Shown here: positions 54,327 through 63,843 of the stretch, in pieces
Position numbering within the stretch: position 1 is the stretch's first letter
Layout of the letters: each line of letters opens with the position of its first letter
DNA from: Pseudomonas extremaustralis
GTDB taxonomy: Bacteria; Pseudomonadota; Gammaproteobacteria; Pseudomonadales; Pseudomonadaceae
Direction: 5' to 3'
Length of the DNA stretch: 64,000 nucleotides
Assembly (NCBI RefSeq): GCF_900102035.1
Contig: NZ_LT629689.1
Location: forward strand, 3,270,001-3,334,000
Notes under the pieces: model-generated
Database searches by the model: none
Seen by the model: the letters and a program-made list of their open reading frames with translations, nothing else
Told to the model about the DNA's origin: nothing
Translations under genes and position numbers: made by a program

Positions 54327-55454
54327 ATGAATAAGGCTACTAAGCAGATTTCCAAACTGTTTGCCGCTATGGTCCTGGCTGGGGTTGCCGGCCATTCGTT
54401 CGCAGCCGACACCATCAAGATCGGCATCGCCGGCCCCAAGACCGGCCCGGTGACCCAATATGGCGACATGCAATTCATGGGTGCCAAGCAGGCCATCGCC
54501 GATATCAACGCCAAGGGCGGCGTCGACGGCAAGATGCTCGAAGCCAAGGAATACGATGACGCTTGCGATCCGAAACAAGCCGTTGCCGTGGCCAACAAAG
54601 TGGTCAACGACGGCGTCAAGTTCGTGGTCGGCCACCTCTGCTCCAGCTCCACCCAGCCAGCGTCCGACATTTATGAAGACGAAGGCGTGATCATGATTAC
54701 CCCGGCCGCCACCAGCCCGGAAATCACCGCGCGTGGCTACAAGCTGGTGTTCCGCACCATCGGTCTGGACAGCGCCCAGGGTCCTGCGGCTGGCAACTAC
54801 ATTGCCAACCACGTGAAGCCGAAAGTCGTTGCCGTCATCCACGACAAACAGCAGTACGGTGAAGGTATCGCCACCGCCGTCAAGCAGACCCTTGAAAGCA
54901 AAGGCGTGAAAGTCGCCCTCTTTGAAGGCATCAACGCTGGCGACAAGGACTTCGGCTCGCTGATCCAGAAACTCAAGCAAGCCAACGTCGACTTCGTCTA
55001 CTACGGCGGCTATCACCCTGAGCTGGGTCTGATCCTGCGCCAAGCCAAGGAAAAAGGCGTGAACGCCAAATTCATGGGCCCAGAAGGCGTCGGCAACGAC
55101 TCCATCTCGCAGATCGCACAGAATGCTTCCGAAGGTCTGCTGGTCACCCTGCCGAAGTCGTTCGACACCGATCCGGCCAACAAAGCCATCGTTGAAGAGT
55201 TCACCAAGAACAAGCAGGACCCTACCGGCCCGTTCGTGTTCCCGGCCTACTCGGCGGTTGAAGTGATTGCCGGCGGTATTGCTGCCGCGAAAAGCGAAGA
55301 CACCGCCAAAGTGGCGGCAGCTATCCACGCGGGTACCTTCAAGACCCCAACCGGCGACCTGAGCTTCGATGCCAAGGGCGACCTGAAGGACTTCAAGTTC
55401 GTGGTCTACGAATGGCACTTCGGCAAGCCGAAAACCGAAGTTTCCCCTCAGTAA
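54327..55454 (+). CDS. braC: Branched-chain amino acid ABC transporter, substrate-binding protein
   Basis: 375 aa. Signal peptide (residues 1-26, ending GHSFA), then the LIVBP domain: IKIGIAGPKTGPVTQYGDMQF, CDPKQAVAVANKVVNDGVKFVVGHLCSSSTQPASDIYEDEG in parts, YGGYHPELGLILRQA and GPFVFPAYSAVEV. A disulfide pair Cys79/Cys104 region is as in LivJ. Periplasmic receptor for Leu, Ile, Val (and Ala, Thr in Pseudomonas). Separated from braD by a hairpin. Confidence 0.95.
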   Translation: MNKATKQISKLFAAMVLAGVAGHSFAADTIKIGIAGPKTGPVTQYGDMQFMGAKQAIADINAKGGVDGKMLEAKEYDDACDPKQAVAVANKVVNDGVKFVVGHLCSSSTQPASDIYEDEGVIMITPAATSPEITARGYKLVFRTIGLDSAQGPAAGNYIANHVKPKVVAVIHDKQQYGEGIATAVKQTLESKGVKVALFEGINAGDKDFGSLIQKLKQANVDFVYYGGYHPELGLILRQAKEKGVNAKFMGPEGVGNDSISQIAQNASEGLLVTLPKSFDTDPANKAIVEEFTKNKQDPTGPFVFPAYSAVEVIAGGIAAAKSEDTAKVAAAIHAGTFKTPTGDLSFDAKGDLKDFKFVVYEWHFGKPKTEVSPQ

Positions 55455-55474
55455 GCCAGGCGTTACTGGTCAAC

Positions 55475-55506
55475 AAGCCCACTGTGAGAGCAGTGGGCTT
55501 TGTTTT
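55475..55506 (+). terminator. Hairpin between braC and braD
   Basis: AAGCCCACTG pairs with CAGTGGGCTT around TGAGAG, followed by TGTTTT. Likely a partial terminator that keeps the receptor more abundant than the membrane parts, or a full one with a braD promoter in the 175 bp that follow. Confidence 0.8.
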
Positions 55507-55680
55507 ACGAGGTTTATGGGCCTGTCACCCGCGATCCGGGCGCTGGCTCACCTGAAAATCTTAAAACCGTCACCAGCGGTTCGCTGGCAAACGCTTCGTG
55601 CAACCTGGCCACAGAACAGGGCACCGAGCCGGAAATGACTCCACCAGTGAAATGCGTATCGGGTTTTTAGGAGCGCTGTA

Positions 55681-56604
55681 ATGCCTGAGATCTATCATTT
55701 TTTCCAAACGCTGGTTAACGGGATGACCGTTGGCAGCACCTATGCCTTGATAGCCATTGGCTACACAATGGTTTACGGCATCATTGGAATGATCAACTTC
55801 GCCCATGGCGAGGTATACATGATTGGTTCCTACGTGGCCTTTATCGCCCTTGCCGGGCTGGCCATGATGGGTATCCACTCCCTGCCGCTGCTGATGACCG
55901 CCGCGTTCCTTGCGTCGATCGTCGTAACCAGTGCCTATGGCTACAGCATCGAACGGGTTGCCTATCGCCCCCTGCGTGGCAGCAACCGTTTGATCCCGCT
56001 GATTTCCGCCATCGGCATGTCGATTTTCCTGCAGAACACCGTATTGCTGTCCCAGGACTCCAAGGACAAGTCCATTCCCAACCTGATCCCGGGGAGCTTC
56101 TCCTTCGGTCCAGGCGGCGCACAAGAAGTGCTGATTTCGTACATGCAGATCCTAGTCTTCGTCGTCACCCTGGTGGCGATGCTCGGCCTGACCCTGTTCA
56201 TCTCCCGCTCTCGTCTGGGCCGCGCCTGCCGGGCCTGCGCCGAAGACATCAAGATGGCCAACCTGTTGGGCATCAATACCAACAACATCATTGCCCTGAC
56301 CTTCGTCATCGGTGCCGCGCTGGCGGCCGTCGCGGCCGTCCTGCTGAGCATGCAGTACGGCGTGATCAACCCCAACGCCGGTTTCCTGGTGGGCCTGAAG
56401 GCCTTTACCGCGGCGGTACTGGGCGGCATCGGCAGCATTCCGGGCGCGATGCTCGGTGGCCTGGTGCTGGGTGTGGCAGAAGCCTTTGGCGCCGATATCT
56501 TCGGCGACCAGTACAAGGACGTCGTGGCGTTCGGCCTGTTGGTTCTGGTGCTGTTGTTCCGTCCGACCGGCATTTTGGGCCGTCCGGAGGTTGAGAAAGT
56601 ATGA
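55681..56604 (+). CDS. braD: Branched-chain amino acid ABC transporter permease
   Basis: 307 aa LivH-type permease: [40 protein letters not shown] and the EAA-like loop [40 protein letters not shown] in parts. Eight or so helices. Overlaps braE by ATGA. Confidence 0.95.
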   Translation: MPEIYHFFQTLVNGMTVGSTYALIAIGYTMVYGIIGMINFAHGEVYMIGSYVAFIALAGLAMMGIHSLPLLMTAAFLASIVVTSAYGYSIERVAYRPLRGSNRLIPLISAIGMSIFLQNTVLLSQDSKDKSIPNLIPGSFSFGPGGAQEVLISYMQILVFVVTLVAMLGLTLFISRSRLGRACRACAEDIKMANLLGINTNNIIALTFVIGAALAAVAAVLLSMQYGVINPNAGFLVGLKAFTAAVLGGIGSIPGAMLGGLVLGVAEAFGADIFGDQYKDVVAFGLLVLVLLFRPTGILGRPEVEKV

Positions 56605-57854
56605 GCAGATATCTTAAATCGGCGTTTTTCAACGCCCTGTTGGTGTGGGCCGTGGCGTTCCCGGTACTCGGTCTCAAACTGAGCATCGTCGGCATCAACC
56701 TGGAAGTGCATGGTACCGGCCCCGTGACCCTGAGCATCATCGCCCTGTGCTCGGTGCTGATGTTCCTGCGCGTGCTGTTCACCCAGCAGGTCGGCGCCTT
56801 GTTCAAGCGCAACCGTGGCCCTCTGGTCTCGCCCAAGGTCAGCCAGTTCCTGACCCTGCCGCGCACCCAGCGCTACATCATCATCGGGCTGATCATCGCC
56901 GCGCTGATCTGGCCGTTCTTCGGCTCGCGCGGTGCGGTCGACATCGCCACCCTGATCCTGATCTACGTGCTGCTGGGCCTGGGCCTGAACATCGTGGTGG
57001 GCCTCGCCGGCCTGCTCGACCTGGGTTATGTGGGTTTCTACGCGGTAGGTGCCTACACCTATGCCCTGCTCTCGCACTACCTGGGCTGGAGCTTCTGGAT
57101 CTGCCTGCCGCTGGCCGGTATGGCGGCAGCCACGTTCGGCTTCCTGCTGGGCTTCCCGGTGCTGCGCTTGCGCGGTGACTACCTGGCGATCGTAACCCTG
57201 GGCTTCGGTGAAATCATCCGCCTGTTCCTGCGTAACCTGACCGACATCACCGGTGGTCCCAACGGCATCAGCAACATCCCCAAGCCAACGTTCTTCGGGC
57301 TGTCGTTCGACCGCACCGCTGCCGAGGGCCTGCAGACCTTCCACGAATACTTCGGGATCGACTACAACCCGGTGAGCAAAGTGGTGTTTCTGTACCTGGT
57401 GGCGCTGTTGCTGGCCTTGGCGGCACTGTTCGTGATCAACCGCCTGCTGCGCATGCCGATCGGCCGCGCCTGGGAAGCGTTGCGCGAAGATGAAATCGCC
57501 TGCCGTGCCCTGGGCCTGAACCCGACCATCATCAAGCTGTCCGCCTTCACCCTCGGTGCTGCATTCGCCGGGTTCGCCGGCAGCTTCTTCGCTGCCCGCC
57601 AAGGCCTGGTGACCCCGGAGTCGTTCACCTTTATCGAATCGGCGATCATCCTCGCCATCGTGGTACTGGGTGGCATGGGCTCGCAACTGGGTGTGATCCT
57701 CGCGGCGATCGTGATGATCCTGCTGCCGGAAATGATGCGTGAGTTCAGCGAATACCGCATGTTGATGTTCGGCGCCATGATGGTGCTGATGATGATCTGG
57801 CGACCTCAAGGCCTGCTGCCCCTGCAACGTCCACACATGGAGCTGCGCAAATGA
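56601..57854 (+). CDS. braE: Branched-chain amino acid ABC transporter permease
   Basis: 417 aa LivM-type permease. An extended N-terminal part with two helices (residues about 8-60), then [57 protein letters not shown] and the loop [24 protein letters not shown]. The N-terminal extension is usual in Pseudomonas BraE. Overlaps braF by ATGA. Confidence 0.95.
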   Translation: MSRYLKSAFFNALLVWAVAFPVLGLKLSIVGINLEVHGTGPVTLSIIALCSVLMFLRVLFTQQVGALFKRNRGPLVSPKVSQFLTLPRTQRYIIIGLIIAALIWPFFGSRGAVDIATLILIYVLLGLGLNIVVGLAGLLDLGYVGFYAVGAYTYALLSHYLGWSFWICLPLAGMAAATFGFLLGFPVLRLRGDYLAIVTLGFGEIIRLFLRNLTDITGGPNGISNIPKPTFFGLSFDRTAAEGLQTFHEYFGIDYNPVSKVVFLYLVALLLALAALFVINRLLRMPIGRAWEALREDEIACRALGLNPTIIKLSAFTLGAAFAGFAGSFFAARQGLVTPESFTFIESAIILAIVVLGGMGSQLGVILAAIVMILLPEMMREFSEYRMLMFGAMMVLMMIWRPQGLLPLQRPHMELRK

Positions 57855-58618
57855 GCCGCGAGATCCTGAAAGTCGAAAACTTGAGCATGCGCTTCGGCGG
57901 CTTGCTGGCGGTCAATGGCGTGGCCCTGACCGTTAAAGAGAAACAGGTCGTGGCATTGATCGGCCCGAACGGCGCCGGCAAGACCACGGTGTTCAACTGC
58001 CTCACCGGCTTCTACAAGCCGACCGGCGGTACCATCCTCCTGGATGGCCAACCGATCCAGGGCCTGGCCGGTCACGAAATCGCCCGCAAGGGCGTGGTGC
58101 GGACCTTCCAGAACGTGCGGTTGTTCAAGGACATGACAGCGGTCGAAAACCTGCTGATCGCCCAGCATCGTCACCTGAACACCAACTTCTTCGCGGGTCT
58201 GTTCAAGACCCCGGCGTTCCGCAAGAGTGAGCGCGAGGCCATGGAATACGCGGCCTACTGGCTGGACAAGGTCAACCTCACCGAGTTCGCCAACCGCCCT
58301 GCCGGCACCCTGGCCTATGGGCAGCAACGTCGCCTGGAAATCGCCCGCTGCATGATGACCCGCCCGCGGATCCTCATGCTCGACGAACCGGCGGCCGGCC
58401 TGAACCCCAAGGAAACCGAAGACCTCAAGGCCCTGATCAGCGTATTGCGTGAAGAAAACAACGCCACTGTGCTGTTGATCGAACACGACATGAAACTGGT
58501 CATGAGCATTTCCGACCACATCGTGGTGATCAACCAGGGCACGCCATTGGCGGACGGGACGCCGGAGCAGATCCGCGACAATCCTGAAGTGATCAAAGCC
58601 TATCTGGGGGAAGCGTAA
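57851..58618 (+). CDS. braF: Branched-chain amino acid ABC transporter ATPase
   Basis: 255 aa LivG-type ATPase: Walker [17 protein letters not shown] (about 38-45), Q-loop [12 protein letters not shown], signature [15 protein letters not shown] and Walker [15 protein letters not shown]-loop IEHDMKLVM. Overlaps braE and precedes braG by one base. Confidence 0.95.
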   Translation: MSREILKVENLSMRFGGLLAVNGVALTVKEKQVVALIGPNGAGKTTVFNCLTGFYKPTGGTILLDGQPIQGLAGHEIARKGVVRTFQNVRLFKDMTAVENLLIAQHRHLNTNFFAGLFKTPAFRKSEREAMEYAAYWLDKVNLTEFANRPAGTLAYGQQRRLEIARCMMTRPRILMLDEPAAGLNPKETEDLKALISVLREENNATVLLIEHDMKLVMSISDHIVVINQGTPLADGTPEQIRDNPEVIKAYLGEA

Positions 58619-58619
58619 A

Positions 58620-59321
58620 ATGCTGCAATTCGAAAACGTTTCCACTTTCTACGGCAAGATCCAGGCTCTGCACAGCGTCAACGTGGAAGTGCGCCAAGGC
58701 GAGATCGTCACGCTGATCGGTGCCAACGGCGCCGGCAAGTCGACGTTGCTGATGACCCTGTGCGGTTCGCCGCAGGCCCACAGCGGCAGCATCCGCTACA
58801 TGGGTGAAGAGCTCGTTGGCCAGCAGTCCTCGCACATCATGCGTAAAAGCATCGCCGTGGTCCCGGAAGGCCGCCGGGTGTTTTCGCGCCTGACCGTGGA
58901 AGAGAACCTGGCCATGGGCGGGTTCTTCACCGACAAGGGCGACTACCAGGAGCAGATGGACAAGGTGCTGCACCTGTTCCCCCGACTCAAGGAACGCTTC
59001 AGCCAGCGCGGCGGCACCATGTCCGGCGGCGAGCAGCAAATGCTCGCCATCGGTCGTGCGCTGATGAGCAAGCCCAAGCTGTTGTTGCTGGACGAACCAT
59101 CCCTGGGCCTAGCACCGATCATCATCCAGCAGATCTTCGACATCATCGAACAGCTGCGCAAGGACGGTGTGACGGTGTTCCTGGTGGAGCAAAACGCCAA
59201 CCAGGCGCTGAAGATCGCCGACCGTGCCTACGTGCTGGAAAACGGCCGGGTGGTGATGCAAGGCTCGGGCGAGCAGTTGCTGACCGATCCTAAGGTGCGC
59301 GAGGCCTACCTGGGCGGTTAA
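58620..59321 (+). CDS. braG: Branched-chain amino acid ABC transporter ATPase
   Basis: 233 aa LivF-type ATPase: Walker A GANGAGKSTLLMTLCG, signature TMSGGEQQMLAIGRALM, Walker B LLLLDEPSLGLAP, H-region VEQNANQALKIAD. Last gene of braDEFG; a REPIN follows. Confidence 0.95.
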   Translation: MLQFENVSTFYGKIQALHSVNVEVRQGEIVTLIGANGAGKSTLLMTLCGSPQAHSGSIRYMGEELVGQQSSHIMRKSIAVVPEGRRVFSRLTVEENLAMGGFFTDKGDYQEQMDKVLHLFPRLKERFSQRGGTMSGGEQQMLAIGRALMSKPKLLLLDEPSLGLAPIIIQQIFDIIEQLRKDGVTVFLVEQNANQALKIADRAYVLENGRVVMQGSGEQLLTDPKVREAYLGG

Positions 59322-59353
59322 AAAAACCGCTGGTTGGATGAACCGGACCTGAA

Positions 59354-59444
59354 TGTGGGAGGGGGCTTGCTCCCGATGGCAAAGTGTCAGTCACCATCAT
59401 TGTTGACTGATTCAGCGCCATCGGGAGCAAGCCCCCTTCCACAT
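59354..59444. repeat. REPIN (GTGGGAGGGGG family) after braG
   Basis: GTGGGAGGGGGCTTGCTCCC (59355) with GATGG is mirrored by CCATC plus GGGAGCAAGCCCCCTTCCAC (59419-59442), then a T run. It may end the bra transcript. Confidence 0.9.
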
Positions 59445-59483
59445 TTTTTTGCGTGGCGCCTGAAGAATTATTTTCGGGCGGCC

Positions 59484-59511
59484 TGTAACGAAATTCGCCA
59501 TACCGCCTCTA
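59484..59511 (+). promoter_or_regulatory. ECF-type promoter of the bufferin operon
   Basis: TGTAAC (59484-59489) and CCTCTA (59506-59511) are 16 bp apart, the layout of ECF sigma promoters with an AAC -35 and a CGTCTA-like -10. Bufferin operons are often driven by ECF sigma factors; no sigma gene is within the window. Confidence 0.55.
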
Positions 59512-59566
59512 GTGGTGTAAGCAGGCACTCAAGCCCGCTCCCTCAACCCACTGCTGGAGATACACC

Positions 59567-59872
59567 ATGACCACCAAAACCCGTTCACTGTCCGCCGCCG
59601 CCCTTGTCCTCTCCCTGGGTTCGGCCCTGAGCCTGTCCGCCCTGAGCACCACCGCCCACGCTGCCGACGACATGCAGAAATGCTTTGGCGTCGCTGAAGC
59701 CGGCAAGAACGATTGCGCCGCCGGCGCCGGTACTTCCTGCGCCGGCACCTCGAAAACCAAAGACCAGGCCGACGCCTGGAAACTGGTCCCGGCCGGCACC
59801 TGCACCCAGACCCCAAGCTCCACCTCGCCGACCGGTTTCGGCCAGGAAGCTGCATTCTCCGCCAAGTCCTGA
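59567..59872 (+). CDS. bufA: Bufferin precursor (DUF2282)
   Basis: 101 aa. Signal peptide (residues about 8-33: [20 protein letters not shown] then THA), then the DUF2282 core with four conserved cysteines: [38 protein letters not shown]. In related bufferins the cysteines are converted by the MNIO enzyme (BufB) to thiooxazole-type groups that bind copper in the periplasm. It is first in a four-gene operon and 23 bp before bufB. Confidence 0.88.
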   Translation: MTTKTRSLSAAALVLSLGSALSLSALSTTAHAADDMQKCFGVAEAGKNDCAAGAGTSCAGTSKTKDQADAWKLVPAGTCTQTPSSTSPTGFGQEAAFSAKS

Positions 59873-59895
59873 AACCCGGCGCTGCCTGAGTACTG

Positions 59896-60774
59896 ATGAT
59901 GACGCTTTCATCCCTGCAAACGCTCGCACCGGCTCAGGTGCCCGGCCTCCCTTGTCGGGCCGGGCTGGGGCTGAAAAACGAGCACTTCGCCGAAGTGCTC
60001 GAGACTTCTCCCGACATCGGTTTTTTTGAAGTGCACGCCGAAAACTACATGGTGGCCGGCGGGCCGTTTCATCACTACCTGGGTTTGATCCGCGAGCAGT
60101 ACCCGCTGTCGCTGCACGGCGTGGGCCTGTCCATCGGCGGTGAAGGCGAACTCGACCGTCAGCACCTGGCACGGCTGGCGGCACTGCTGGAACGCTATCA
60201 ACCCCAATCCTTTTCCGAACACCTGGCCTGGTCGAGCCACGGCCCGGTGTTTCTCAATGACTTGCTGCCCCTGGCCTACGATTCAGCCACCCTGAAACGG
60301 GTATGCGAACACGTCGACCAGGTACAAAGCACGCTCAAGCGCACGATGCTGCTGGAAAATCCGTCGACATACCTGCAGTTCCAACGCTCCACCCTGGACG
60401 AGACTGACTTCATCGGCGAAGTCATCCGTCGCACCGGTTGCGGCCTGCTACTGGACGTCAACAACGTCTATGTGTCGTGCATCAACCACCAGCGCGACCC
60501 GCTCGCCTATATCGACGCATTGCCGTTACACGCGGTGGGTGAGATTCACCTCGCGGGCTTTGCCGAAGACACCGACAGCCTCGGCGACCGCTTGCTGATC
60601 GATGACCATGGCGCGCCGATCGATAACGCCGTTTGGCAGTTGTACGAACAGGTCCTGTCGCGCATCGGTCCGGTGGCGACGCTGATCGAACGGGATAACC
60701 AGGTGCCGGCTTTCAGCGTGCTGCTGGCCGAAGCCGATCATGCCGAATGGCACTTGTCACAGGCACGCCCATGA
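59896..60774 (+). CDS. bufB: MNIO-family peptide-modifying oxidase (DUF692)
   Basis: 292 aa (ATG 59896; ATG 59899 is also possible). TIM-barrel with DUF692 signatures that hold the iron ligands: [69 protein letters not shown] and [15 protein letters not shown] enzymes use a multinuclear non-heme iron centre and oxygen to modify cysteines in RiPP precursors. Overlaps bufC by ATGA. Confidence 0.9.
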   Translation: MMTLSSLQTLAPAQVPGLPCRAGLGLKNEHFAEVLETSPDIGFFEVHAENYMVAGGPFHHYLGLIREQYPLSLHGVGLSIGGEGELDRQHLARLAALLERYQPQSFSEHLAWSSHGPVFLNDLLPLAYDSATLKRVCEHVDQVQSTLKRTMLLENPSTYLQFQRSTLDETDFIGEVIRRTGCGLLLDVNNVYVSCINHQRDPLAYIDALPLHAVGEIHLAGFAEDTDSLGDRLLIDDHGAPIDNAVWQLYEQVLSRIGPVATLIERDNQVPAFSVLLAEADHAEWHLSQARP

Positions 60775-61547
60775 GCCTTCAAGAAGCATTTGCCAGTGCC
60801 CTGCTGGCACCTGACCGGGCCTGCCCCGATGGGCTGTTCAGCAGCAACGGTGCCGACCCCGCCAGCCGTTTTGCGGTGTACCGCAACAATGTGCACAGCT
60901 CGTTGATCAATGCATTGGCGACGGCTTATCCGGTGACGGCGCAATTGGTGGGCGACAAGTTCTTTCGCGCCATGGCGGGGCTGTTCGTGCAGACGAATCC
61001 TCCCGGCAACCCGCTGATCAGCGAATATGGCAGCGCTTTCGCCGATTTCATCCAGGGTTTCGAACCGGCGGCCAGCGTGCCCTACCTCGCCGATGTCGCA
61101 CGGCTTGAACGCTTGCGAGTGCGCGCCTATCACGCTGCCGATGCCCAGCCGCTGGACCCGCCAACCGTTGTGCATGCCCTGCAAAACCAAGAGAGCCTGG
61201 GTCAGTTGTGCCTGCAACTGCATCCCTCCCTTGCCACCTTGAATTCCCGCTATGGGGTGGTGGCGGTGTGGGCAGCACATCAGACCGAGGGCGCCATGGC
61301 CACGTTGAATCCCTGGCACGCCCAAGGCGCACTGGTGCTGCGCCAAGGCCTGGGGGTCAAGGTGTTTGCCATCGACAGCGGCTCGGTCGCGTTCATCGAC
61401 AGCCTCAAGCGAGGGGCGGCGCTGGAAACCGCAGTGACTCACGCCCTCGAAGCCTCCACCGAATTCGACCTGCACCAGTGCCTGAACCTACTGATCAGCC
61501 ATGATGCCATTACGCATTTACACCCAGAACAAAAGGTATCGCCATGA
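60771..61547 (+). CDS. bufC: MNIO partner protein (DUF2063)
   Basis: 258 aa from ATG 60771, which overlaps the bufB stop. N-terminal DUF2063 domain: [54 protein letters not shown] in parts, [22 protein letters not shown]. These partners bind the precursor and MNIO enzyme. Overlaps the DoxX gene by ATGA, so translation is coupled. Confidence 0.88.
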   Translation: MSLQEAFASALLAPDRACPDGLFSSNGADPASRFAVYRNNVHSSLINALATAYPVTAQLVGDKFFRAMAGLFVQTNPPGNPLISEYGSAFADFIQGFEPAASVPYLADVARLERLRVRAYHAADAQPLDPPTVVHALQNQESLGQLCLQLHPSLATLNSRYGVVAVWAAHQTEGAMATLNPWHAQGALVLRQGLGVKVFAIDSGSVAFIDSLKRGAALETAVTHALEASTEFDLHQCLNLLISHDAITHLHPEQKVSP

Positions 61548-62029
61548 ACACATCCCCATCGTGCTCGGTTAAACGGGCCATCGTACTTTTCGAGCGTATC
61601 CCCTACAGCGTGATCGCCTTCCTCGCCCGGTTTTCCATTGCCGCGGTGTTCTGGAAGTCCGGACAAACCAAGGTCCAAGGCTTTGCCATTGACCTGATCG
61701 GCGGCACCTTCCAGTTCGGCGAACCGAAGCTGGCAGCCTCCACATTGTTTCTGTTTCGCAACGAATATCGCGTGCCCTTGCTGCCACCGGATGTGGCGGC
61801 GTATATGGCAACGTTTGCCGAACACTTTTTCCCGGTGCTGATCCTGCTGGGCATCGCCACGCGCTTTTCGGCCCTGGCCCTGATCGGCATGACCCTGGTT
61901 ATCCAGTTGTTCATCTACCCCGAAGCCTACCCGACACACGCCACCTGGCTGGCGTTGCTATTGCTGTTGGTCGCCAAGGGCCCCGGACGCCTGTCCATCG
62001 ATCACTTGATCGCCCGTCGCTACCGCTAG
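61544..62029 (+). CDS. DoxX-family membrane protein of the bufferin operon
   Basis: 161 aa, four helices: YSVIAFLARFSIAAVFWKSGQTKVQGFAID, AAYMATFAEHFFPVLILLGIATRFSALALIGMTLVIQLFIYP in parts, WLALLLLLVAKGPGRLSIDH. DoxX proteins often accompany DUF2282-DUF692-DUF2063 operons and may handle redox or copper at the membrane. Convergent with a LysR gene, whose stop it overlaps by four bases. Confidence 0.88.
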   Translation: MNTSPSCSVKRAIVLFERIPYSVIAFLARFSIAAVFWKSGQTKVQGFAIDLIGGTFQFGEPKLAASTLFLFRNEYRVPLLPPDVAAYMATFAEHFFPVLILLGIATRFSALALIGMTLVIQLFIYPEAYPTHATWLALLLLLVAKGPGRLSIDHLIARRYR

Positions 62030-62934
62030 AGTCGATCCAGGGCTTCGCCGCTGCGCTTGAACCAATCCACCAGGTAGTCGGCCAGTACCTGGGTGCGACG
62101 CGGCAGGCCGCCCTGATAGGGATGGACCAGGTACATCGGCATGCTCCGTGTCTGATAATCGCGCAGGAGCCAGCGCAATCGGCCGTCAGCCAGTTCCGCC
62201 GGTAACACGTAGGACGGCAGACGGGCGATACCAGCGCCCACCAAGGCCGCCTTCTTCAATAAGTTGTAGTGGTTGGAGGCGAACGTACCGCTGACCCGTA
62301 CCCGCAACAATTCATGTTGCTGGTGATACAGCCATTCCTCGCGACCGCTGTAATGGCTGTTGAGCAGACAGCGGTGGGCGACCAGGTCCGCAGGGGTCTG
62401 GGGTTCACCGTATTGCTCGAGATAAGCCGGGCTGGCGCAAGTCATCTCGTGCCAGGCCAGCAACGGCTTGGCCACCAGGCGCTCGTTTTCAATGGCGCCG
62501 GAGCGCACCCCCAGGTCAAAACCATCCCGCGCCAAGTCCCGGTAGCGGTTGTTGAGCTCCAGCTCGATCTGCACTTGCGGGTACTGCTTGGAAAACTCCA
62601 GCAACAAACCGTCAAAGAAGGTTTCGCCCAGGGACACCGGAACCGTCATACGCACCGGACCGGCCAGATCATCCTTGAGCCGGGCCAATGCCTGATGGGC
62701 GCGATCCACTTGCACCACCAGCGCCTGGGCCTGGGGCAACAACGCCGCACCGGCGGCGGTCAGGCTGAGCCTGCGCGTGGTGCGATGCAGCAGCACCACC
62801 GAATACCGTGCCTCCAATTGGCTGATGCGCTTGGACAACTGGCCCTTGCTGCAGCCCAGTTGCTCGGCCGCCACGGTAAAACTGCCGGCTTCGATCAGTA
62901 CGGCAAAGGCCGCCAGGTCATCCATCTCGCTCAT
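62026..62934 (-). CDS. LysR-family regulator
   Basis: 302 aa from ATG 62934 with GGAAA upstream. HTH (AFAVLIEAGSFTVAAEQLGCSKGQLSKRISQLEARYSVVLLHRTTRRLSLTAAG in pieces, residues 5-60) and a substrate-binding domain (PVRMTVPVSLGETFFDGLLLEFSKQYPQVQIELELNNRYRDLARDGFDLGVRSG in pieces). Divergent from an SDR gene, its likely target. Confidence 0.92.
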   Translation of the reverse strand: MSEMDDLAAFAVLIEAGSFTVAAEQLGCSKGQLSKRISQLEARYSVVLLHRTTRRLSLTAAGAALLPQAQALVVQVDRAHQALARLKDDLAGPVRMTVPVSLGETFFDGLLLEFSKQYPQVQIELELNNRYRDLARDGFDLGVRSGAIENERLVAKPLLAWHEMTCASPAYLEQYGEPQTPADLVAHRCLLNSHYSGREEWLYHQQHELLRVRVSGTFASNHYNLLKKAALVGAGIARLPSYVLPAELADGRLRWLLRDYQTRSMPMYLVHPYQGGLPRRTQVLADYLVDWFKRSGEALDRL

Positions 62935-63018
62935 GGATTGTTTCCAATTGAAAACCAAAGGTTGCCTATTAGCGCGTTTATCCCATCAAAAAGCCACTCT
63001 AGACTGGCTACCAACCCC

Positions 63019-63118
63019 TGTAGGAGCGAGCTTGCTCGCGAAAATCGCCAACGCTGACGCGGTCAACCGGGTACACCACAGCGCTCTCGAGTTTTTCGCG
63101 GGCGAGCCCGCTCCCACA
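63019..63118. repeat. REPIN (TAGGAGCGAGCTTGCTCGCG family)
   Basis: TGTAGGAGCGAGCTTGCTCG at 63019 is mirrored by TCGCGGGCGAGCCCGCTCCC at 63097-63116 (diverged right arm). It lies in the divergent promoter region of the LysR and SDR genes, which is unusual for REPs. Confidence 0.85.
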
Positions 63119-63147
63119 GCGCCTAACCCCTCTAGAGGAACATCACT

Positions 63148-63747
63148 ATGAAAATCTTATTGATTGGCGCCAATGGCACCGTCGGCTCAGCGGTCAAGGC
63201 AGAACTGGCTCCACGTCACGAGGTGATCAGCATCGGTCGCACCCGCGGCGACTTCCAGGTGGATATCAGCGACAGCGCCTCGATCCGCTCGCTGTTCGAA
63301 CAGACCGGTCAGTTCGACGCATTGATCTGTGCCGCCGGCAGCGTGAACTTCGTGCCGCTGGGCGACATGAGCGCCAGCGATTTTGAATTGGGCTTGCGCG
63401 ACAAGCTGATGGGCCAGGTCAACCTGCTGCTGATCGGCCGCGAGTACGCCAACGATGGTGCCTCGTTCACCTTCACCAGCGGCATTCTCAACCGTGATCC
63501 GATCCGCACCGGCGCTTCGGCCGCACTGGTCAATGGCGCGCTGGATGCCTTCGTCAAAGCCGCTGCAATCGAATTGCCACGCGGCCTGCGCATCAACGCC
63601 GTGAGTCCGACCGTCCTGCTGGAAGCCATGGACAGCTACGCGCCGTACTTCCGCGGCTACAAGCCGGCTCCGGGCGCCGAAGTGGCATTGGCCTACGCCA
63701 AAAGTGTGGAAGGCTTGCAGACAGGTCAGACCTTTATCGTCGGTTGA
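63148..63747 (+). CDS. Short-chain dehydrogenase/reductase, short form
   Basis: 199 aa. NAD(P) motif KILLIGANGTVGSAVKAELA at the N-terminus, then DALICAAGSVNFVPLGDM, SFTFTSGILNRDPI, NGALDAFVKAAAIELPRGLRINAVSPTVL. The YxxxK catalytic pair is not seen in its usual form (position taken by SAALVNGALDAFVK), so catalysis is uncertain. Good Shine-Dalgarno (AGAGGA). Probably controlled by the LysR protein. Confidence 0.85.
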   Translation: MKILLIGANGTVGSAVKAELAPRHEVISIGRTRGDFQVDISDSASIRSLFEQTGQFDALICAAGSVNFVPLGDMSASDFELGLRDKLMGQVNLLLIGREYANDGASFTFTSGILNRDPIRTGASAALVNGALDAFVKAAAIELPRGLRINAVSPTVLLEAMDSYAPYFRGYKPAPGAEVALAYAKSVEGLQTGQTFIVG

Positions 63748-63843
63748 ATCGGGCGTCTGTCAGAATTGCCTGAAGCTGGCACGCGGGGTTGTGATGCGAC
63801 GCCAGCCTGCGTAACGTGGCGGCACTTGTCTGGAGACCCGATA

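Noticed and set aside
55962..57836. Open frame of about 620 codons antisense to braD and braE
   Set aside because: It spans the overlap of two certain genes and has only shadow-type composition.
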